64,000 bases of DNA, taken from assembly GCA_024760905.1 (NCBI GenBank), contig CM045745.1:18248782-18312781 (forward strand). Reading direction: 5' to 3'. Every line of letters starts with the position of its first letter. The first letter of the stretch is position 1. The notes beneath the pieces are model-generated. The model saw only the letters and a list, made by a program, of their open reading frames with translations, did not search any database and had not been told where the DNA came from. Positions 25,842 through 36,389 of this stretch are shown here, one piece after another. Origin of the DNA: Plotosus lineatus. Taxonomy: Eukaryota; Chordata; Actinopteri; Siluriformes; Plotosidae. A program made the position numbers and the translations under genes.

Positions 25842-28520
25842 TTCTTCTTCTTTTCGTTTCGGGTGTTCCCTTTAGGGGTCGCCACAGCGAATCATCCACC
25901 TCCATCTCACCCTATCCTCTGCATCTTCTTCTCTTACACCAACTACCTTCATGTCCTCCCTCACCACATCCATAATCTTCTCTTTGGTCTAGACCTTCTG
26001 CATGGTAGTTCCAACCTCAGCATCCTACTACCAAAATATATTCACTATCTCTCCTCTGTACATGTCCATACCATCTCAATCTAACCTCTGTGACTTTTTC
26101 TCCAAAACATCTTACATGTGCTGTCCCTCTGTGGACTCACTCCTGATCCTATCTATCCTTGTTACTCCCTAAGAGAACCTCAACATTTTCATCTCTGCTA
26201 CCTCCAGCTCTGCCTTCTGCCTTTTCCTTAGTGCCACTATTTTTAAACCATACAACATTGAGGACCTCATCACCATCTTGTACACTTTTCCTTTCATTCT
26301 TTCCGATACGCTCCTATCACATATCATACCAAACACTTTTGTCCAACCATTCCAACCTGCCTGCACCCGCTTCTTCACATCTTTTTCACACTTTCCATTG
26401 CTCTGGACTGTTGAGCCTAAGTACTAAAATCCTCCACCTTCTTTATTTCTGCTCCCTGTAACCTCACCGTTCCTCTTGGGTCCTTCTCGTTTGCACACAT
26501 GTATTCTGTCTTAGTGAGGCTAACCTACATACTTCTGTGCCACTCCAGACTTCCTCATGCAATACCACAGTTCCTCTCTCGGCACTCTGTCATCTGCTTT
26601 CTCGAGATCCACAAAGGCACAATGCAGCTCCCTCTGACCATCTCTGTACCGCTCCATCAACATCCTCAAAGCAAACATTGTATCTGTGGTGCTTTTTCTT
26701 GCATTGAAACCAAACTGTCATTCACAATGGCTGAAAACTGCCCTTAGTCTAGCTTCCACTATTCTTTCCTATGACTACATCATATGGCTCATCAACTTTA
26801 TCCCTCTGTAGTTGTCACAACTCTGCATGTCTCCTTTTTAAAATGGGCACTAGCACACTTCTTCTCCATTTCTCCGGCATCCTCTCACTCTCTAAAACCT
26901 TGTTGAATTTTCTTGTCAGAAAGTCTATTGCTACCTCTCTTAGACACTTCCATACCTCCACAGGTGTGTCATCAGGGCCAACTGCCTTTCCACTCTTCAT
27001 CTTCTTCAATGCCCTCCACACTTCACCCTTACTAATCTTTGCTACTTCCTGGTCCTCAACGGTCACCTCTTCTACTCTTTTTTTCTCTTTCATTTTCCTC
27101 ATTCAGCAGCTCTTCAAAGTAATCTTCCCAGTACACTTCTGTCATCAGTCAATTCTCTCCCTGTCCTTAATCACTCTAACTTGCTGCACGTCTTTCCCCT
27201 CTCTATTTCTCTGCTGTGCCAACCTATGTAAATCATTTTCTTCCTCCTTACCGTCCAACCTAGCATACAAGTCACCATACATCCTCTGTTTTGCTTTTGA
27301 CACCGCTACCTTTACCTTACGCTGTGTCTCCCTGTACTCCTGTTTACCCCCATCAGTTCTCTCAATGTCTCACTTCTTTTTAGCTAACCTCTTCCTTTGT
27401 ACACACTCCTGCACTTCCTCATCCCACCACCAAGTCTCCTGATCTACTTTCCTTCCAGAGAACACATCAAGTACTCTCCTACCTGTCTCCCAGATAACAT
27501 TAAATGTCGTTGACCAGTCATCTGGAAGCACTTCCTGACCATCCAAAGCCTGTTTCAACTCCTCCTTGAAGATAACACGACACTCTTCCTTTTTCAGCTT
27601 CCAGCCCTTTAACTTCTGCTCTCCCTTTGCCTTCTTCACACTCTCACCCACTACTATTTTGCAGTCACTTACTTCTTTCAAATAGCATTGTCTACACAAG
27701 ATTCAGTTTACCTGTGTGCTCTAACCTCCGCTTTTATAAGTCACCCTATGCTCCTCTCTCTTCTGGAAGAATGTATTCACCACAGCCATTTCCATCCTTT
27801 TTGAAAATCTATCAACATCTGTCCATCTGTGTTCCTGTCCTGGATACCAAACCTGCCCATCACTTTCTCATCACCTCTGTTGCCTGCACCAACATGTCCA
27901 TTGAAGTCTGAACCAATGACAACTCTTTCATCTCTGGGGGTACTCTGCATCACTTCATCTAACTCACACCAGTATCTCCCCTTCTCTTATAGCTCACATC
28001 CTGCCTGTGGAGCATAAGCACTAACAACATTGAACATCACGCCTTCAATTTCAACTTGAGACTCATCACTCTGTCTGACACTCTTTTCACATCTAGAACA
28101 TTCATGACAAACCCCTCCCTCAGGATGACTCCTACACCATTTCTCTTCACATCCACACCATGATAAAACAGCTTAAACCCTCTTCCTAAGCTTCTAGCCT
28201 TGCTACCTTTCCACCTGGTCTCCTGAACACACAGTGAACACACATCTTCCTCCTCTGCATCATGTCAGCCAGCTCTCTAGCTTTTTCTGTCATAGTTCCA
28301 ACATTCAAAGTCCCTACTCTCAGTCCTAGACTCATGCCTTTCCTCTTCTGCCTCCCACCTCTCCATCTTCAACTAACAGTAGTCCAGTTTCCACCAGCAT
28401 CCTGTTGTTAACAGCACTGATGGCGGTCATTGTTAACCCGGGCCTTGACCGATCCGGTTTGGAAGTCACATTGATGATCTGCACACAACCCTCTGCTTTT
28501 ATCCGGGCTTGGGTTTGTGA
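25842..28520 (-). mobile_element. RTE-type LINE, long but decayed copy
   Basis: Antisense copy of nearly the whole element. From the 3' end (TTTCGGGTGTTCCCTTTAGG) it passes through the C-terminal domain and RT remnants. Upstream are KRVEEVTVEDQEVAKISKGE and GKAVGPDDTPVEVWKCL (26815-27102), then WWWDEEVQECVQRKRLAKKK (27370-27699) and the endonuclease (CSLCVQETRWKGSKARSLG near 28240), with the 5' region ending near CCGGGCTTGGG. It keeps the endonuclease segment deleted in the copy at 48613-51487. Many frameshifts; not active. Confidence 0.88.
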
Positions 28521-28549
28521 TGGTGGTTTTGGTGGGATTGCACATTTAT

Positions 28550-28790
28550 CAGCTGTTCTTGGGTCTTTAAGTTTTTGTTCTTAGTGTCCTATACCTTTTT
28601 CCATAGATGAGATTGGAGAGTGTCAGGATGTGTGGGGTCCCTGATAACTACACTGGCTCTCCTCTGATGTCTGCCAGTCTATATGTCACTGAGGAGGGTT
28701 AGCTTGTTCCAGTAACTTGCTCTGCTATCATTTTCACCTGCTGAAAGGCGTTCCTGTCTTCTTTAGTACAGCTGCTGAACCATATATCAT
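28550..28790 (-). mobile_element. LINE C-terminal fragment
   Basis: The minus strand reads YGKRYRTLRTKT and related blocks. They match the end of the LINE family whose RT remains at 38560-39120 (CTKGCVLSL, KELIVDYRR). Confidence 0.5.
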
Positions 28791-28799
28791 ATCATATAA

Positions 28800-29520
28800 A
28801 AAGATAAAATAACATAAACTTTCACCAAATTTCACTGTATAGTTTATCCATTAGGAGATACAATGACGGCTATATACTATACACCTTCTGCATGGTAAAG
28901 AAATGCCAAAATAAAATAAATTGCATGCAGAATTTCATGTTTATTTATCTTGATGACCTGAAAGCCCCTACAGTGCTTATACTTCTGCACTCACTTAAGA
29001 CTAAATGCTTCAATGCCATAAGTAGTGCACTGCACAGAGGATATAAACCACTTTGAACTCAACCCTCATTGAATTTTTCACGGGAATTTCAGTAAGGTTA
29101 ACATTCAGCTAGTTTAATCACTGATAACAAGAATGATGTGAAATAAAGCATATAAACTGTCCAGAGTTCTAACTGGAAATGTTGAAGTCCCCAAAAGCTA
29201 ACCAACACCCAAAAATCCTTACAGTCTGTTTGCATTAAAGTACATTTTTGCTCACCAACACAATATGAAATAAAAGATACTGTTGTTCAATAAAAGTGGA
29301 CACATACTTTTTTGCTACTTTTGTTTTTGTAAACTGAGGCAGATTTGTAGGATTCATAGAGTTGATCCCAGTGTAACTAGACAAACATCTTATGATGTCT
29401 ACACTCTGAATAGTCTATCTTGTGTGAACTACATAGTTCTTTCTTCAAACTGACCACTTTATTCAAATTACTGTATATTACACTCGTGAGGTTTTGGCAA
29501 AATAAAGGATGGCATTATCA
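28800..29520. other. intergenic DNA, nothing recognised
   Basis: AT-rich, without coding signal, repeat ends or RNA gene that I can identify. Confidence 0.45.
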
Positions 29521-29524
29521 ACCA

Positions 29525-30480
29525 TGATCATCTGGCTTCAAATCGGCATATTCCACAGAGACTGCACTCTTGGTCGTCACAGAGAAGCTATTCATTGCAC
29601 AATCAGCCAAAGTGTCAACAGTCCTCATCCTCATTGACGTTTCAGCAGCATTTGACCTGAACGCTGTATTGTGTCATTTATTTTGATACTCTCACTATTA
29701 TGGTAGAGCTGAAAATGTTGATGTTCTCTTTGGGAGTAACGAGGACGGATAGAATCAGGAATGAGTTCATCAGAAGGACAGCACATGTCAGAGGTTTTGA
29801 GGACAAAGTCAGAGAGGCTCAACTGAGATGGTTTGGACATGTACAGAGGAGGGATTGTGAATATATTGGTAGTAGGATGCTGAGGTTGGACCCGCCAGGC
29901 AGAAGGCCTAGAGAAAGACCAAAGAGAAGATTTATGGATGTGGGGAGGGAGGACATGAAGGTAGTTGGTGTAAGAGAAGAAGATGCACAGGATAGGGTGA
30001 AATGGAGACAGATGATTCGCTGTGGCGACCCCTGAAGGGAGCAGCCGAAAGGAAATGAAAAAGAAGAAGAAGAACCGTAAGATTCTCTTGCCTAATCTCA
30101 GGAGTCTAGGAATTTAAGGTACATTGGTTTGATTTCTACCTAGAAGGTTGTTGGTTGTTCATATGAGGTTACATGGAGGGGATCCACATCTTCTCCATGC
30201 AGAATTTCCACAGGCATTCCTGGAACTCAGTTCTAGGTCCACTTCTGGTCTCTCTTTATACTAGGTCTCTCTGTGATGTTATATCCTCAGATGGGTTTTT
30301 ATAGCACTGCTATGCAAATGACACCCAACTTGTTCTCTCTTTTCCTCCCAAAGACATTGATATTTTTTACCGGATCTCTGCATGTCTGGCACCACACTAC
30401 TGCTATATCGCCACTAACTTCTTGAAACTGTTTGATGGTGTATTTTAACTAAATTATTTTTGTGATGATCTGTTTGGACT
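29525..30480 (+). mobile_element. L2-like LINE RT fragment interrupted by an RTE LINE
   Basis: Before 29700 the + strand reads VVTEKLFIAQSAKVSTVLIL and DVSAAFDL. After 30075 it continues with LRSLGI, SLYTRSLCDVISSDGF and CYANDTQLVLSFPPKDIDIF, with the catalytic ADD changed to AND. Stops are frequent. Confidence 0.7.
29701..30073 (+). mobile_element. RTE-type LINE, 5'-truncated
   Basis: A 111-codon open stretch reads TRTDRIRNEFIRRTAHVRGF, LRWFGHVQRRDCEYIGSRML and [11 protein letters not shown], then TGAAGGGAGCAGCCGAAAGG and a (GAA)n tail. Confidence 0.9.
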
Positions 30481-30511
30481 GCAAAAAATAAAAAATAAAT
30501 AAAATAAATAA

Positions 30512-30514
<3 letters not shown>

Positions 30515-30587
<73 letters not shown>

Positions 30588-31146
30588 TTAATTATCCGGT
30601 CAAGAAACAGCTGAAAAGACTCCACTCAAATAAGGCAGCAGGACTGGTTGGGGTGAGTCTCTGTGTCCTTAAAGCCTGTGCCTCTCAACTCTGTGGAGTC
30701 TTACATTACATATTCACTGTGAGCCTCCAGTATGATGGAAGATGTCATGACTCGTCCTTGTACCAAAACCCCACATCCCAATGACGCCCAGGATTACAGA
30801 CCATGAAGACACTCGAGAGATGCATACTGGATAAACTCTGGTCCATGGATAGACAATATTGGATTACTCTTCAATTCACCTTCCAGCCTCGTCCAGGGTC
30901 TGTAACCCTGGGGGTCATTGGGCTGTGGGGTTTTGGTACAAGAATGAGTCATGACATCTTCCATCACATCCTGCATTTCTGTCAACTTCTCATTCAGGAA
31001 GGTCGGCCTGATTGTATTGAATGCACTGGAAAGTCAAAAACATGACCCTCACAGTGCCTGCTGACTGGTCCATGTGGAAGTAGACATGGTTAAACAGGTA
31101 AATCGTTCTCTTGTGTCCTGGATTGTGGACTACCTGATCATTATTA

Positions 31147-31212
<66 letters not shown>

Positions 31213-31213
31213 T
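30515..31213. repeat. large imperfect inverted repeat derived from a LINE
   Basis: Arms of 69 bases (30734-30802 and 30898-30966) are inverted with about six mismatches. (TAA)n at 30515-30586 and (ATT)n at 31141-31213 flank them as an outer inverted pair. LINE reading frames lie in opposite directions: KKQLKRLHSNKAAGLDGVSL on + near 30605, and HKRTIYLFNHVYF with FQCIQYNQADLPE on - near 31110-30990. Confidence 0.8.
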
Positions 31214-31852
31214 TGTGGTGGTTCATTTTTTTATGCATACTATCATTTAAAATAACATCAATTACATTTGCTTTTTTGTTGTTTGTTTGATTTTTTTTTC
31301 ATTTATTATTTTTTTTTTTCAGCTGATACCATTAAGATGTTCATGAAGTCCATGAAGATGGTTGATTAACTTCTGGATGAAAGGCCAACTGGGTCAGATT
31401 CAGAGACGTGGTCTGAAAGGAAGAAGTGGATTTTCAGCAAGTTTCATTCCTCAAAACGCACAGGGGGAAGTAATAAAAGAAGAGGAGTGTGTCACGAAGG
31501 TAAAAATATCAAAACATAATCTTGTAAGTTTTACACTGAACCCCCCCCCCCCCCCCAAAAATAGCAAAAAATTATATTTTTTATTTATTTTGCAGCTCGG
31601 CAGAGATGGACTACTCATCAAACAGAAAATTGGCTCCTCCTCCTTAGCCATCAATGGGTTCATCACCATTACATACAATAGTGCAAGATCAGTTGGAAAA
31701 GCTACATACAAATGTGTAATAGAATAATAATTATCATCTGTAAATGACAGTCATTTTTTATAATATTGATCCTAGTTTATATTTTAAATAATAAAAGGCG
31801 TATCTTTCTATGAATTGTGTATTTATATTATTATATTTCAAGATATATATAT

Positions 31853-31853
31853 A

Positions 31854-31922
<69 letters not shown>

Positions 31923-31942
31923 TGCGTGTGTGTGTGTGTGTG
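31853..31942. repeat. (GT)n microsatellite
   Basis: About 90 bases of GT with a CGCGTGCG interruption. Confidence 0.95.
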
Positions 31943-32429
31943 TCTCGTACATGTACTGTAGTAGATACACAATTACACTTAATTCTAGTATAGTATGGAA
32001 AAAAAGCATGTTTCCCAGGGTCATACCCCCATGGCATCACACCGCACCCCTCTTTTTGAGAAGCACTGACCCTGTGGGAATTCACCACAAGCCTTTCCTC
32101 ACTGGTATTCGTAGTGTGCACATGCATAAAATTCTCCTCCTCTGTTATGCACCACTCCCTGCCTGCCCACGCGACATCTTTGCCGCAATTGATGATCGGA
32201 AGGGTAAGTTGACTTCTTGTTTATTCTTGTTTTATTATTATTTATTATTAATTACTATTAAAGTTAATGTACATGAATTAATATCATGGAGTATTTATTG
32301 TTTATACATGTTTATCTTTAATATATTAGGTCAAATATACGTGTTTGTGGTAGGTTATATGAGTTTGGGAGGGGATTGTAGCGGATTAATTGGTTTTCTG
32401 TTATTTATTATGGGAATAATTGTTTAACC

Positions 32430-32495
32430 TCACAAACTTTTCGGCTTACGAGCTTTCCTTCAGAACGGATTAAATTTGTAAGTCAAGGTGCCACT

Positions 32496-32588
<93 letters not shown>
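32430..32588. repeat. MITE-like terminus followed by (TA)n(GA)n
   Basis: The minus strand reads TGGCACCTTGACTTACAAAT and AATCCGTTCTGAAGG, resembling pogo-like MITE ends. The opposite end was not found. TA and GA tracts follow. Confidence 0.45.
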
Positions 32589-32591
<3 letters not shown>

Positions 32592-33269
32592 ATCTGAGTA
32601 GATCCTTCCGTAAGAGAGTGCTCAATGCTTCTTTGTAGAGCAAATCTAAGTAAAAATAAAAAGACAGAACAAAGACTTTCTATTGAAACTTCATTTTGAC
32701 TACAGATCTGTTTCGCGGGGTGGTGAAACCATCCTCTCTCTTCAGGTGATTACAGAAAAAAAAAAATTATATATATAGTTTTGACTTAGTGGGGTTGTAT
32801 GGGGTATCAGGGAGAGGTAGCACCTTTGGAGGGGGGTCACCATATTCTTTTTGAACAGCTCATTTGCCACTGGTCCTCACCTGGCACTCAGCTCTCACCT
32901 GTGGCTTCTTGTCGCTTTAGCATGCAACAGCAGCCACTCCCCTTGCAATAGCTTTGATGGGCCAGCTGAACCAGATGAGGGTAACCAAAGGGTCTGAAAT
33001 CCTTAGTTAGATAGACTTGGGCTGTGTCAGCCCTATTGCATATGAAGACAGACTCCCAGCAGAACAAGCAGTAGTGATCACCAGTGGATGATTGTGAAGG
33101 CGGCGGCAGCATGGGTTGTATAGCACATTAGAGCAGGACATCATCCACTACAGCCTGGCAGTCTCCTGTCATGACAGTTTTCCCATGTCACTGGCTCTAA
33201 ACCTCCTAGATCAAGTGGAACGCAGCTTGTCTGGACTTCCAATCTGTCAAGTAGGTAAGTGGGCTTTGA

Positions 33270-33450
33270 ACTTGTTTAGTACTCAACGTTCACTTGTTTG
33301 CTTGAGGTATCGGAGGTCCGGATGAGCCGCACCCTGTCTCGCGGGCTCCGGTGTCGGCCGCAACGTCACTCACACTCGGCGGAGCACACCACATTTGTGG
33401 CGCACTCTGTGGCGCGCTCTGCTGAATGCGGGCGGTGTTGCAGCCGACAT
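33270..33450. mobile_element. diverged fragment of MITE family 1
   Basis: GGTCCGGATGAGCCGC, CGGCGGAGCACACCACATTT and CTGCTGAATGCGGGC parallel segments at 1180-1225 and 1048-1065 inside the complete element at 664-1935. Confidence 0.4.
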
Positions 33451-33596
33451 TGAAGCTTTTGAGACAGGGCGTGGCTTATCCGGACCGCTGATCTGTTTGG
33501 GTACCTCGTATCTCTGGGCATCTGCCTGTCAGGGAGCAGCACCCCTGCGCTAGAGGAGCCTCGGGAGGTGGGGTTTGCACCCTCGTCCTCTTAAAA

Positions 33597-34848
33597 ATGG
33601 CAGCAAAACACACAACTAAACGCTGGAGTCCGCTCCGGGGGAGTAACCAAGCCGATCCTCCCTCAGGCTGCAATCTGCCAACTCTCGAGGAAACTTGGAG
33701 GGCGGTGTGGCGCTTGCCGGATGGCAAATCTGCAAGAGTTTGTAATATCCACGTGGAAATGCTTAAGGCGGAAGGTGAGGCTGTCCTCAGGTGACTGTTC
33801 ATTCTCGTGTGCTCTGTGTGGAGCACTGGTGTCATCCCAACTGACTGGAAATGGGGCATCGTTGTCCTGATATGGAAGGGGAAGGGTGATACCCGAGAAT
33901 GCAACAGTTACCGGGGGGTTACTCTCCTCTCAGTTCTGGCAAGGTCTTCGCATGGATTCTACTGGACAGGATCCGACAGCAGCTTCTACCGCACCAGCGC
34001 CCTGAACAGTCCGGGTTTACACCGAAGAGGTCTACCGTTGACCGCATCCTGCTGCTCCGCGTCCTATCTGAATGCTTGCGGGAGTTTGATAAAGGGTTCT
34101 TTCCCGCCTATAGAGACTTTCGCCAGGCGTTCGACTTGGTGGACAGGGAGGCCCTCTGGGGCATACTTCGTCTACGTGAGATCCCGTCGGCTTTGGTCCG
34201 GCTGATATCGCCACTGTATTCTGGGACAGAGAGTGCTGTGAGGTGTGGGGGCTCCACTTCTAACTTCTTTTCGGGCGAGACCGGAATGGCCCCCACTCTC
34301 TTCAGTACTGCAATGGACTGAATCATGGTGATGGTATCGGGTGGATCGGCCTGCAGTGTGTCGTTCGGTGAGGCTCGGATTACTGATCTGGACTTTGCTG
34401 ATGATGCAGTGATCTTCGCGGCGATGGTGGATGTCCTGACGGAGACTCTCTGTTCGCTGGGTGAGGAGGCGAAACCGCTTGGTTTGCGAGTCTCCTGGAT
34501 CAAAACCAAGATCCAGGCTTTCGGTGACCTCTTGGATGCTGCTGTTGACTCGATCGCTGTGGGTCGTGAAAGAGTAGAGATCGTAGAGTCTTTCACTTAC
34601 CCTGGCAGCATGGTTCATTGTTCCACTGATTGCAGGGCCGAGATCAATTGTCGACTTGGCCTAGCCTACGGGGCGATGAACTGGCTGGACAGGACCGTGT
34701 GGCAGTCAAGGTATCTGAGCAGGCAGACGAAAGCCTGAGTCTTTCACTCCCTTGTGTTCCCTGTCTTGCTCTACTCGAACGAGACATGGACGCTCACGGT
34801 TGAGTTTGGATGACGACTGGACTCCTTCGTTACGACTTCCTTTCGCCT
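33597..34848 (+). mobile_element. LINE RT fragment, frame-broken
   Basis: Successive + frames give LPDGKSARVCNIHVEMLKAE, IPTDWKWGIVVLIWKGKGDT, QRPEQSGFTPKRSTVDRILL and AYRDFRQAFDLVDREALW. These are followed by LDFADDAVIFA (catalytic ADD intact) and LGLRVSWIKTKIQAFGDLLD, then FTYPGSMVHCSTDC. At least three frameshifts or stops, including TGA at 34319. The endonuclease is not visible. It is related to, but distinct from, the LINE at 10.85 kb. Confidence 0.85.
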
Positions 34849-34849
34849 A

Positions 34850-35038
34850 CTCTTGTCGAAAGTCAGCAATGGTTCTTTTACATGCCTCATACTGTAGACA
34901 GTGATGAACAACATGGCCGGCCTTTGATAACCCAGTTAGCTGAACTGGGGAGACAGTGACAACCTGTGGTGAGTGGGGCTTGAACCGCCAACCTTAGGAT
35001 CAGTGATCCAGCACCTATACCACTAGGCCACCACTGCC
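34850..35038 (-). mobile_element. SINE head/body without tail
   Basis: The antisense head (CACTAGGCCACCACTGCCC) and body to GTCGAAAGTCAGC are present; the LINE-derived tail is missing at the junction with the LINE fragment. Confidence 0.8.
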
Positions 35039-35059
35039 CGCGGAATCTGAATGTGTGTG

Positions 35060-36309
35060 TCAAAATTAGTAAATAAGCACCAGACAGGGCGCTTAAAAAA
35101 TTGGAGTTGGTGGTCGCTTATTAAAATCTTACCAGCAGAGTGGAACTGTAAGTGCTTATTACCATCAAGGTGGAAAACATGAATAATAACAGAACAATTA
35201 AAAAGTTCGTTTTGTGGTAGCAACCAAATTACTGTACTTACATTCTTCTTTTACTTTCGGCTGCTCCCTTCAGGGGTCGCCACAGCAAATCATCCGCCTC
35301 CACCTCACCCTGTCCTCCGCATCTTCTTTTCTGACTCCAACAACCTTCATGTCTTCCTTCACCACATCCATAAATCTCTTCTTCGGTCTTCCTCGAGGCC
35401 TTCTGCCTGGTAGTTCCAACCTCAGCATCCTACTGCCAATATACTCACTATCCCTCCTCTGTACATGTCCAAACCATCTCAATCTAGCCTCTCTGACTTT
35501 GTCTCCAAAACATTTTACGTGGGCTGTCCCTCTGATATACTCATTTCTGATCCTATCCATCCTCGTTACTCCCAGAGAGAACCTCAACATTTTTATTTTA
35601 ATTACTGTATACAAATATACAAATATACAAATTACTGTACTTACATAAAAGCCGAAAATAAACCGAAAACAGCATAAATTTTCAAAAAAGACTTCTCCTT
35701 CCCTTACTTTTCCCTCCCGGTGCTTTTTCTTTAAACATTTGCTTTAAACATTTTCCCAAGTAAAATGAGCCAATCAACACGAATGTTAACTTTATCATAT
35801 GTCAAGTTGAACCAATCAACACGAATATAAACTAAAGCACATGGCCAGTAATATGCTTAAATTTATGAAGTTAGTGAGCAGGAGAATCGGGTGAAAAATA
35901 CTCTTCATCACTTTCTGATAGGTCCATATCTGGCTCATCACTCCATTCATTCAGAGCATCTGATAGTTTTGTCGTAGCAGTTTCTAATGGTTCATTGCTT
36001 GTTGGACATTTACCATGTGAACACAGCAAAATATTTTATTGTTTTTTAAAGCGTGGCGGAACAATCAAATGCATTGTTACTGATGAACATTATAGACATT
36101 CCCCAGTGGCAGGGGGTCTTGAAATACCGTGTAAACTCACTTTTACAGGCAGTGAACACCTCATTTTACGATTACAGAGAATGATCTAATAAAATTGGTA
36201 AGTTTGGTCTACAATTTTGCTCCCAGTACACACGGGCAGTTATTAAATGAAAGATAAAAAACATTGGGAGGGGGGCTTATTGGATCAGGGCGCTTATTAT
36301 GTCGAATAC
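35060..36309. mobile_element. pogo-like element (family 3), split by an RTE LINE
   Basis: The right terminus GCTTATTATGTCGAATACGG is followed by TA. The left end is decayed. Inside, the minus strand codes an acidic C-terminus ending SDEEYFSPDSPAH (about 35985-35875), and the + strand codes FLKRGGTIKCIVTDEHYRHS (from about 36043). Repeated GCTTATT/AATAAGC motifs lie near both ends. The superfamily call rests on the TA flank and terminal motif. Confidence 0.7.
35244..35627 (-). mobile_element. RTE-type LINE, 5'-truncated, with 19-base target duplication
   Basis: Antisense copy of the C-terminal region (TRMDRIRNEYIRGTAHVKCF to RWRRMICCGDP). CAAATTACTGTACTTACAT occurs at 35225-35243 and again at 35628-35646. 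Extra ATTACTGTATACAAATATAC-type filler lies at the LINE 5' junction. Confidence 0.93.
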
Positions 36310-36389
36310 GGTACGTAACTTTCTCTGTCCATGTTAGATAGTGTATCTTGGGCACCTACCGACTACTGATCAGCATTTATTAACTCAGT

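Larger units (their letters stand above)
31220..33260. other. intergenic DNA with simple repeats
   Basis: Holds a C-run near 31540, GT at 31853-31942, TA/GA at 32499-32588 and a MITE-like end at 32430-32499. Two splice-flanked exon-like segments are discussed in the findings. No gene is established. Confidence 0.4.

Noticed and set aside
26771..27442. 223-codon serine/phenylalanine-rich ORF
   Set aside because: Antisense of an RTE LINE; the minus strand carries the recognisable protein.
32888..33112. Cysteine-rich minus-strand ORF (CKGSGCCCMLKRQ)
   Set aside because: Short, no matching family that I recognise, and no neighbouring coding signal.
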